Shown: piece by piece, positions 1-5,743 of the stretch
Position numbering within the stretch: position 1 is the first letter of the stretch
Layout: every line of letters starts with the position of its first letter
Source of the DNA: CAZZIZ01 sp964654535
GTDB lineage: Bacteria > Bacteroidota > Bacteroidia > Chitinophagales > UBA2359
Direction of reading: 5' to 3'
Length of the DNA stretch: 13,930 nt
Assembly: GCA_964654535.1 (NCBI GenBank)
Contig: CAZZIZ010000087.1
Location: 1 to 13,930, forward strand
Program-made: the position numbers and the translations under genes
Notes under the pieces: model-generated
The model's input: only the letters and a program-made list of their open reading frames with translations
Told to the model about the DNA's origin: nothing
Databases searched by the model: none

Positions 1-521
1 TTGACGTTAAAAAATTCTTGGACTATACGCCATATCGTGGTGTGGTGCTTACTAAATCGGGCAACAAGGTTGCGACCAAATTGGTACGTCGCCATCGCTT
101 GTGGGAAGTTTTTCTGTTAGAAAAACTAAAGTTCAAATGGGACGAAGTTCACGATATGGCGGAGCAGTTAGAGCACATACAAAGTGATGAGCTTACGGAT
201 CGTCTTGATGCATTTCTAGACCATCCACGTTTCGATCCGCACGGTGATCCTATTCCTGATAAGGATGGAAACATAATTGAGCAGGTGCAACAAAACCTGT
301 CGGACTTAGTGGTTGGAGAGAAAGCTATTGTTGTTGGCGTTAACCAGGATTCGAATGAGTTTTTAAAATACCTCGATTCTGTAGGGCTTACTTTAAAAAC
401 GACGATTGAAGTTTTGGCAAAGCACGATTACGACGAAAGTGTGGACTTGCTGGTCAACAAGAAAAACAAACAGACGATTTCGAAAAAGGTGAGTAATAAC
501 TTGCTGGTGGTAAAAGATTAA
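1..521 (+). CDS. DtxR/MntR-family metal-dependent transcriptional regulator, 5'-truncated by window edge
   Basis: C-terminal about 172 residues of a DtxR/MntR-type repressor; the frame is open to the first base, so the N-terminal helix-turn-helix lies outside the window. Such proteins bind Mn2+ or Fe2+ and then repress uptake genes. The visible part opens with the end of the wing, followed by the dimerisation/metal domain. It carries HRLWE, then VHDMAEQLEH 19 residues after the first His, which reproduces the DtxR ligand spacing (H79, E83, H98, 102, E105, H106). A DPHGDPIP motif follows. The last 70 or so residues look like a FeoA/SH3-like domain. The TTG at base 18 is an internal Leu codon, not a start. 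The gene is convergent with the metal-transport operon, and its TAA shares the TTAA at 518-521 with the opposing stop. It is the obvious candidate regulator of that operon. Mn versus Fe cannot be decided from this fragment. Confidence 0.92.
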   Translation, partial: DVKKFLDYTPYRGVVLTKSGNKVATKLVRRHRLWEVFLLEKLKFKWDEVHDMAEQLEHIQSDELTDRLDAFLDHPRFDPHGDPIPDKDGNIIEQVQQNLSDLVVGEKAIVVGVNQDSNEFLKYLDSVGLTLKTTIEVLAKHDYDESVDLLVNKKNKQTISKKVSNNLLVVKD

Positions 522-1426
522 TGCACACCGATATCGGTTTTGCGGTACTTCTTGACGATGATTCCATCGAGAGGCGAAAACAAAAAAGCAATTAGGAAGA
601 GTACGCCAATCATTGTAGCAATAGCTCCTGCAATAGAACCGTCTAAATACACTGCTAAAAAATAACCTAGAAATGAAGCCAGCACTCCAATAAGTGAGGA
701 GTAAATCAGCATTAACTTGAGATTGTTGGTGAGCAAATATGCCGTTGCGGCGGGGCCAACCAAAAATGCAACTACGAGTATGGCACCGACCGACTCGAAG
801 GAAACTACTGAAGCCATAGACACTGCGGCCATTAATAAGTAGTGCCACCAATCTACTTTGACTCCTACAGTTTGCGCATAGTCGGGATCGAAGGTGGTGA
901 TGAATAATCCTTTGTAACCAATGAAAACGACGGCCAAGACAATGACTAGGAGTATGCTTAAAATCCAAACTGGACGCGGTCCCATATTTAATCCTGTAGC
1001 GGTTACCCAAGTGTCGAGCGGCACAAATGCTAGCTCTCCGTGCAGCACACAGTCTTGGTCTATGTCGGCATTGCCAGCGTAGTAAGCGATAAGAATTACG
1101 CCAATGGCAAATAGAAAAGTAAAGACCATACCGATAGATGCATCGGCTTGGACATTTCCTTTTTTGCGCAGGGCTTCTATAAAACCTGCACAAACAATAC
1201 CCATTATCGTGGCGCCGACCACAACTGGAATAGAGGAAAAGGAGCCACTAAATAAAAAGGCGATGACAATACCGGGCAACACTGCGTGAGCGATAGCGTC
1301 TCCGACCATTGCCATTTTTCTGAGCACTAAAAAACAACCGAGCAAGGCGCAGCTCACCGAAACTAGAGATGCGGTTATAAGAATCCACCAGGCATTGATT
1401 GAAAACAAATCGCTTAAGAATTCCAT
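518..1426 (-). CDS. Metal ABC transporter permease (ZnuB/TroD/MntB family)
   Basis: A 302-residue integral membrane protein of the ABC-3 (COG1108) family, forming the inner-membrane channel of a Mn/Zn/Fe importer. It has multiple hydrophobic segments and the family signature GDAIAHAVLPG near residue 42, which is repeated almost identically in the upstream permease gene. The length is normal for a stand-alone permease, and there is no C-terminal extension, unlike its partner. Its ATG lies inside the end of the upstream permease gene (13-base overlap), indicating translational coupling. It is the last gene of the four-gene operon. Its TAA overlaps the TAA of the convergent DtxR-type gene, leaving no room for an intergenic terminator. 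The two permeases probably act as a heterodimer, as in TroCD-type systems. Family assignment is secure; the metal is not determined. Confidence 0.95.
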   Translation of the reverse strand: MEFLSDLFSINAWWILITASLVSVSCALLGCFLVLRKMAMVGDAIAHAVLPGIVIAFLFSGSFSSIPVVVGATIMGIVCAGFIEALRKKGNVQADASIGMVFTFLFAIGVILIAYYAGNADIDQDCVLHGELAFVPLDTWVTATGLNMGPRPVWILSILLVIVLAVVFIGYKGLFITTFDPDYAQTVGVKVDWWHYLLMAAVSMASVVSFESVGAILVVAFLVGPAATAYLLTNNLKLMLIYSSLIGVLASFLGYFLAVYLDGSIAGAIATMIGVLFLIAFLFSPLDGIIVKKYRKTDIGVH

Positions 1427-2724
1427 TCGATATTTTTTACGCCAGGAATTTCTTTGTCGTGCGGATCTCTTTCTGGGAAGTCCAAAAACTCAGCCAGTTG
1501 TTTTTCGATTTCTGGGGTAATAATGTGCTCAATGGCTTCTGCGTTTTGATGTACATTATCTGAACCTATCGCCAAATGTTTAGTCAGATACAACTCCCAC
1601 AATCTGTGCAGCCTTACTATACGCTTGCCTTCTTCCAATCCTGCTTTTGACAATTTCCAACTCTGACCATCTTGATCAACTAGTTCCTGTTTACGCAATT
1701 GCGCTATACTCGATCTTAGTATTTCGGGATCGAGTCTTTTTCTGTTTTGTATGCTTGCTGTATCCCAAAAATGGTCAAAGTCTCCGGCGCCTTCTCCTAA
1801 ATGATAAAGCACTTTAATTACGTTTTCGTTTTTTATTTTTTGTTGGTGTCGTCTGTTTTCTATCCAACGAAAAAGGAAACCTCTTTTTGGTGCGAAGATG
1901 ATGGAGGCAACTGCGCAGAATGAGAGAATGACTACGATCCAAGGGCCTGTGGGCATTTTAGCGAACAAATAGGAGACAAGCACACCACCAATGCAGGAAA
2001 CCACCGAGAATATGGACGCAAGACCGATCATTGACTTTAGGTCGTCGGTCCAGTATCTGCCTGCAACTGCTGGAGTAATTAGCAATGCTGACATTAAAAC
2101 CACTCCTACTATTTGAATGCCGACGGTTACGACGAGCACAGTAATAAATGATAATAAAAAGCGAATGCCTTTAACTGGCAAACCAATGGCTTCGGCATAC
2201 AAAGGATCGAAGGAATAGATTTGAAATTGCTTGAAAAAAAGCGCCGCGGTTGTGAGCACAAAAATGCTTACGCCTAGGGCAGTCCACAAGTCGGCGCCAA
2301 TTAAACTCGCTGCGTTTCCAAACAAAAACTTATCTAGTCCAGCCTGGTTCGCGTTTCCACTTCGCTGAATAGAAGTAAAGAGCAAAATGCCTACTCCGAA
2401 AAAAACGGAAAGCACAAGACCAATTGCCGCATCGCTTTTAATTCTGCTTTCTTCTATGATCCATTCGATGGTCACGATGGAAAGCCAGCCAGTTAAAGCC
2501 GCACCAGCTAGCAATATTAAAGGGTTGCGGGTATTAAAAAGTATAAAGGCCAATGCCACGCCTGGAAGTACTGCGTGTGAAATGGCATCTCCTACAAGTG
2601 ATTTTTTGTTAAGCACCATAAAGCAACCAGCCACGGCAGAGCTTAGACCAATGAGCATGGTGCCTAAAAACACCCAACGAACATTGGGGTCAGTTAAATC
2701 GATGAATGCTAAGAGGCCTAACAT
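1414..2724 (-). CDS. Metal ABC transporter permease fused to a DtxR-like winged-helix/metal-sensing domain
   Basis: A 436-residue two-part protein. Residues 1 to about 280 are an ABC-3 permease with many hydrophobic segments and GDAISHAVLPG at 45-55. After a basic linker (about 281-297), residues 298-365 look like a DtxR winged helix. Residues 366-430 match the DtxR dimerisation/metal domain: H373, E377, H392, E396, E399 and H400 keep exactly the spacing of the DtxR ligands. The FeoA/SH3 domain is absent. At the N-terminus of the winged helix, where MntR has MEDYIE with metal ligands Asp8 and Glu11, this protein reads NENVIK, so both ligands appear replaced (N301, K304). The gene starts 4 bases after the ATPase stop and overlaps the next permease. 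I recall similar fusions in other Bacteroidota. A cytoplasmic metal-sensing or transport-gating role is inference. Confidence 0.93.
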   Translation of the reverse strand: MLGLLAFIDLTDPNVRWVFLGTMLIGLSSAVAGCFMVLNKKSLVGDAISHAVLPGVALAFILFNTRNPLILLAGAALTGWLSIVTIEWIIEESRIKSDAAIGLVLSVFFGVGILLFTSIQRSGNANQAGLDKFLFGNAASLIGADLWTALGVSIFVLTTAALFFKQFQIYSFDPLYAEAIGLPVKGIRFLLSFITVLVVTVGIQIVGVVLMSALLITPAVAGRYWTDDLKSMIGLASIFSVVSCIGGVLVSYLFAKMPTGPWIVVILSFCAVASIIFAPKRGFLFRWIENRRHQQKIKNENVIKVLYHLGEGAGDFDHFWDTASIQNRKRLDPEILRSSIAQLRKQELVDQDGQSWKLSKAGLEEGKRIVRLHRLWELYLTKHLAIGSDNVHQNAEAIEHIITPEIEKQLAEFLDFPERDPHDKEIPGVKNIEWNS

Positions 2725-2728
2725 AAGC

Positions 2729-3544
2729 TCAATGAATATTGAGTCCCTTTTGCTTTATTATTTCGGCTACGCTACTCAAGATGGCTGGCGTGCCTCCGTA
2801 TGTTTGCTGAATAATTTTTTCGGTGAACACTTCTTCTGTTGGGCCGTAGGCAATCAATCGCGTATTGAGAAAAATGATCCAATCGAAATGTTCGTAGGCA
2901 GATTGCAAGTCGTGATGAACAACCAAAATGGTTTTACCATCGTTGCGCATTTCTTGCAGCAGTTTCAAAATAGAAGCTTCGGTTGAAGCGTCGATACCAG
3001 CCATCGGTTCGTCCATAAAGTATAGCGATGCTTCTTGTGCAAGGGAACGTGCTACAAAAACCCTTTGTTGCTGACCGCCTGACAGTTGGGAAATTTGGCG
3101 CTTGGCATAAGGGAGCATACCTACAGTTTCTAAGCACTTTTTGGCAATGGCCTTGTCTTCCGAATTGTAGCGACGGAAGAATCCACGATGTGCGTAGCGT
3201 CCCATCATAACCACGTCCATTACACTCGCAGGGAAATCCCAGTCTACTGTTTCGGTTTGTGGCACGTAGCTAATTTCATCTCTGACCTCTTCTAAGCCTT
3301 TTCCAAATACTTGAATCGTTCCACCTCTTGGCTCGATGAGATTCATTATTGTTTTTATAAGCGTAGACTTCCCTGCTCCGTTGGGTCCGATTATTCCAAT
3401 GAGCTTGGCTTTAGGTAATTTAAAATTGATATTCCAGAGGACTGGTTTCTTACGATAGCTAACCATGAGGTCGTGCACCACTAAGGATGGATCGCTTATG
3501 TATTGCTCTTTTACGGTTTGATTTGGAGGAGGCGTGCTAGACAT
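2729..3544 (-). CDS. Metal ABC transporter ATP-binding protein (ZnuC/TroB/MntA family)
   Basis: The 271-residue cytoplasmic ATPase that powers the importer formed with the two downstream permeases. All nucleotide-binding elements are present: Walker A GPNGAGKST (53-61), Q-loop Gln96 in VPQTE, signature LSGGQQQR (154-161), Walker B LYFMDEP ending in D178-E179, and the H-loop His211 in VVHHD. The DWDFPASVMDVVMMGRY stretch (101-117) after the Q-loop is characteristic of the Mn/Zn (ZnuC/TroB) branch. About 18 extra, proline-containing residues precede the usual start of the domain; the first ATG, 3 bases after the lipoprotein stop, fits tight operon packing, so I kept it. Family call is secure; the transported metal is inferred only from neighbours. 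Confidence 0.96.
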   Translation of the reverse strand: MSSTPPPNQTVKEQYISDPSLVVHDLMVSYRKKPVLWNINFKLPKAKLIGIIGPNGAGKSTLIKTIMNLIEPRGGTIQVFGKGLEEVRDEISYVPQTETVDWDFPASVMDVVMMGRYAHRGFFRRYNSEDKAIAKKCLETVGMLPYAKRQISQLSGGQQQRVFVARSLAQEASLYFMDEPMAGIDASTEASILKLLQEMRNDGKTILVVHHDLQSAYEHFDWIIFLNTRLIAYGPTEEVFTEKIIQQTYGGTPAILSSVAEIIKQKGLNIH

Positions 3545-3547
3545 AGG

Positions 3548-4480
3548 CTACTTTAAGGCCTTATGAATGGTGTTGACGTTATGCCTAACCATTCCGATAT
3601 AAGTTCCTTCAGGCGTTCCTGCTGAACCCATAGCGTCGGAGAAAAGAGATCCTCCTTCTTTGACGGCATGTCCTTTTTCTTCGCATCCTTTTATTACCGC
3701 TTGTAGTGGTTTGCGAGGCATAGAACTTTCTACGAAAACTGCTTTAACATCATTTTTAATAAGAAAGTCTACCATGTTGGTTACGTCTTTTAGTCCAAAC
3801 TCGGTTACAGTTGATATGCCCTGAAGGCCTTTCACTTGTATGTCGTAAGCACCACCAAAATATCCAAAGGCATCGTGGCTGGTAACTAGCGCTCTATCTT
3901 TAGCTGGAATTTCATTTATCATTTTTTTCGCCCAGTTGTCTAGGTCTAGCAACTGCTTATTGTAAGCTGAGCCTTTCTCTTTTAAGCTTGCTGATTTTGA
4001 AGGCAAAGCTTCACTTAGAAAATCTACTAGTCCGGGAATGGTTTTACTCCACATAGCAACATCAAACCAAACGTGCGGATCATAGAGTTCGTCTTCGCTG
4101 ACCGTAATTAGTTTTGACTTATTGAGTGAACTTGTAAGCTCGTAAACTGGTTTGCTGCTTGCCATTTTTTCAAAAATGGATTGCATTTTTCCTTCGAGGT
4201 GCAAACCGTTATATAATATGATATCGGCTTTGGTTAGTTTATTCAGATCTCCTTGAGTCGGTTTATAGAGATGTGGATCAACACCTGGACCCATTAGGGC
4301 TTCTACCTCTGCGTGCTCACCTAATATGTTCTTAGCTAGGTCTGCCACCATTCCGGTCGTACATACGACTTTGACCTTTTCTTTGCTGTCTAAATCGCTC
4401 TTTGCCGTATCTGAAGAGGGGCTGGCACAAGAAGCAAGTAAAATGAGTGAAAAAAGGAGGGTTTTAGTGATTATTTGCAT
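3548..4480 (-). CDS. Metal ABC transporter substrate-binding lipoprotein (TroA/ZnuA family)
   Basis: A 310-residue periplasmic solute-binding lipoprotein of cluster A-I that captures Mn2+/Zn2+ (or Fe2+) for the downstream ABC importer. The signal sequence ends in the lipobox LLASC with acylated Cys18. The family ligand set is visible: His70 in GVDPHLY, His136 in YDPHVWFD, His202 in VTSHDAFGYF, and Asp282 in LFSDAMG. This His3-Asp set matches TroA/ZnuA rather than the Glu-containing PsaA type. There is no long His-rich loop, which argues against a dedicated high-affinity ZnuA. I chose the ATG at 4480 rather than the in-frame ATG at 4516, because the later one gives a proper lipoprotein signal (KTLLFSLILLASC) and the sequence between the two is occupied by a good promoter. 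It is the first gene of the operon. Confidence 0.95.
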   Translation of the reverse strand: MQIITKTLLFSLILLASCASPSSDTAKSDLDSKEKVKVVCTTGMVADLAKNILGEHAEVEALMGPGVDPHLYKPTQGDLNKLTKADIILYNGLHLEGKMQSIFEKMASSKPVYELTSSLNKSKLITVSEDELYDPHVWFDVAMWSKTIPGLVDFLSEALPSKSASLKEKGSAYNKQLLDLDNWAKKMINEIPAKDRALVTSHDAFGYFGGAYDIQVKGLQGISTVTEFGLKDVTNMVDFLIKNDVKAVFVESSMPRKPLQAVIKGCEEKGHAVKEGGSLFSDAMGSAGTPEGTYIGMVRHNVNTIHKALK

Positions 4481-4484
4481 CGCG

Positions 4485-4517
4485 CAAAGGTAAATCCAAT
4501 TTTTGCGATTGTTCAAA
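4485..4517 (-). promoter_or_regulatory. Bacteroidota-type promoter of the metal-uptake operon
   Basis: Read on the minus strand, TTTG (4517-4514) is followed after 21 bases by TACCTTTG (4492-4485). This is an exact match to the TTTG...TAnnTTTG promoter of Bacteroidota at acceptable spacing. The -7 box ends 4 bases before the ATG at 4480. Transcription should therefore begin at or within a few bases of the start codon, giving a leaderless or nearly leaderless mRNA. Confidence 0.7.
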
Positions 4518-4522
4518 TAATT

Positions 4523-4542
4523 TATTTAGAGTGGTCTAAATA
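4523..4542. promoter_or_regulatory. Perfect 8+8 inverted repeat, likely DtxR/MntR-family operator
   Basis: TATTTAGAGTGGTCTAAATA is a perfect inverted repeat of 8-base arms around GTGG. It contains TTAG-N6-CTAA, the same half-site and spacing found in the DtxR/IdeR operator consensus. It lies just upstream of the -33 TTTG element of the metal operon. Given the DtxR-type gene and metal transporter next door, it is the best candidate binding site for that regulator. Assignment is by position and motif resemblance only. Confidence 0.6.
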
Positions 4543-4600
4543 TATCAAATCAAACAGGGTTAAAGAAAGACTTGATTGTAGTCGAAAATAACCAGATGAA

Positions 4601-4786
4601 TCATTCGATGATAGCCAGAATTTCTTCTTGACTGACTCCTTCTTGATTGTGCAGTTGCTCTTCAAATGAACAGATGAGTTGGTCTGAGGTTTGAGCACTG
4701 GCGACGTCTTGGTCGCTCAATCCAAAACGAATGATAATATGCGCGATAATTAGGCAGGGGAAGATTAGTTTGTTAAAGCCTTTCAT
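4601..4786 (-). CDS. Small ORF with N-terminal hydrophobic/signal-like segment, doubtful
   Basis: A 61-residue ORF, not recognised. The N-terminus has two lysines followed by a hydrophobic stretch (about residues 7-20) and then DVASAQT, which could be a signal peptidase I site after Ala31. The short remainder is polar, with SFEEQLHNQEG and SQEEILAIIE. A secreted micropeptide of about 30 residues, or a decayed exported protein, would fit. No clear promoter box or Shine-Dalgarno was found upstream. It lies between the promoter of the metal operon and a terminator on the same strand, and would have to be transcribed from within 4787-4960. It could also be a chance ORF. Confidence 0.3.
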   Translation of the reverse strand: MKGFNKLIFPCLIIAHIIIRFGLSDQDVASAQTSDQLICSFEEQLHNQEGVSQEEILAIIE

Positions 4787-5022
4787 AGTCTGAAATTTTA
4801 TCTAATCTACTTGAGAAGTGCTGGTTTAACAATTACAAAAAACAGGCATCTTCACGAGTTTATCGGGGATTTCTATTGATAGGCTGGCAACAAAAATGAT
4901 ATAAATCACTGCAATTGTGATAGTTATAACATTGCATTAGGGTGACAATATATTCGCTCAATCAAAAAAGCCATCTCACAGAGTGAGATGGCTTTTAAAT
5001 ATCGTTGATAAAGTAAATTTTT
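4787..5022. other. Intergenic region, terminator plus AT-rich sequence
   Basis: 236 bases with no supportable coding sequence. The right end holds the terminator of the T9SS gene at 5023-5523. The remainder is AT-rich and shows no convincing TAnnTTTG box on either strand. If the 61-residue ORF is not real, the gene-free stretch extends from about 4545 to 5022. Confidence 0.5.
4966..4996 (-). terminator. Rho-independent terminator downstream of the small T9SS cargo gene
   Basis: GCCATCTCAC (4970-4979), loop AGA, then GTGAGATGGC (4983-4992): a perfect 10-bp stem flanked by AAAA and TTTT, which can extend it to 14 bp. On the minus strand it is followed by a run of six T (4969-4964). It sits 26 bases past the stop at 5023 and could work in both directions. 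Confidence 0.88.
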
Positions 5023-5523
5023 CTAGCGCGAGATTTTTAGTTTTTGAGTTTCGTTAATCTCAGCTCCTTCAATATGAACGAGATATAGACTTGGCGTATA
5101 GTCTCGCACGTCTATTGAAATGCTGTTTATTCCTGTATGGTAAGATTGGTCTATCAACTTTCCAGATAAATCATAAATACTAATCTGGTAATCGCCTCTT
5201 GTACTCATAACTAAGTTGAATACGTTTGAAGCCGGATTAGGAAACAGCTCCAATCGGTTGTTTGTAAGATTGTCAAGATTGATATGACGATCGTCTTCCA
5301 ACTCTTCTTCATCCTCGTCTTCGTCTTGATCGGTTTCAAACTCGGTGATGATTTCATCAATAGCCACGTTGGCTGGCCCATCTGTTCTCATAATTGCTCC
5401 TCCTATGATCGCATCGTCAATAGGTCTTTGTCTGCCTTCGTCTAAGGCACCTTGCGCAAAACTGTCCTGGATACAAAATACCGCAAGGAGTATGATGATC
5501 ATTTGATAAAGTCGAGTTTTCAT
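5023..5523 (-). CDS. Small T9SS type A sorting-domain protein with acidic linker
   Basis: A 166-residue exported protein. Residues 1-24 form a typical Sec signal peptide ending around SFAQG. Residues 25-64 are a short segment without a recognisable domain. Residues 65-78 are almost wholly Asp/Glu (DQDEDEDEEELEDD). Residues 91-166 are a T9SS type A C-terminal sorting domain, with LFPNPASN, ISIYDLSGKLI, and a C-terminal QKLKISR. The sorting domain would direct it across the outer membrane by the type IX system, followed by cleavage and usually attachment to the cell surface. Little passenger is left (about 65 residues), so the mature protein is a small acidic peptide, perhaps metal- or calcium-binding or structural; this is speculation. 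It is a single-gene unit with its own terminator. Confidence 0.88.
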   Translation of the reverse strand: MKTRLYQMIIILLAVFCIQDSFAQGALDEGRQRPIDDAIIGGAIMRTDGPANVAIDEIITEFETDQDEDEDEEELEDDRHINLDNLTNNRLELFPNPASNVFNLVMSTRGDYQISIYDLSGKLIDQSYHTGINSISIDVRDYTPSLYLVHIEGAEINETQKLKISR

Positions 5524-5743
5524 AAGCTAAAATTTAAGGTTGTGACTAAGATTCCATTCTAATCTCAGAAAAAACTGACGCAAATAAAAGGACAGATTTG
5601 CCACTTTATCGGTGGTTTTAATTGTCATCGGAATCTCATAAATATTATTAACCATTGATTTTCAGCAACTTATACTTATATCTTTAGAAATAAATGTTGT
5701 TCTTTTGGCAATATTGTCGTGATTAAGTCGCTAATTTAAATAC
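5524..5743. other. Divergent intergenic region between the T9SS gene and the helical protein gene
   Basis: 220 AT-rich bases that must hold the start signals for both flanking genes. On the minus strand TAAATTTT lies just before the ATG at 5523. On the plus strand TATCTTTA (about 5679-5686) is one base off the TAnnTTTG box. Neither has a clear -33 partner, so both are weak suggestions. Confidence 0.35.

Noticed and set aside
393..1193. Long minus-strand ORF of 266 codons overlapping the regulator and the second permease
   Set aside because: It lies in another frame of the well-supported permease gene, is Cys/Arg/His-rich without any domain, and crosses the end of the convergent gene. It is a shadow.
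2387..2986. Plus-strand ORF of 199 codons opposite the fused permease and the ATPase
   Set aside because: It is antisense to two strongly supported genes and its translation has no family features.
518..4516. Whole metal locus considered as a siderophore or haem uptake system
   Set aside because: The permeases are ABC-3 type and the binding protein has TroA/ZnuA ligands; there is no FecCD-type permease or TonB receptor in the window.
4905..4921. ATCAC-N7-GTGAT inverted repeat, considered as a regulator site
   Set aside because: Arms are only 5 bases, there is no nearby promoter box, and the orientation is not the CRP consensus. Likely chance.
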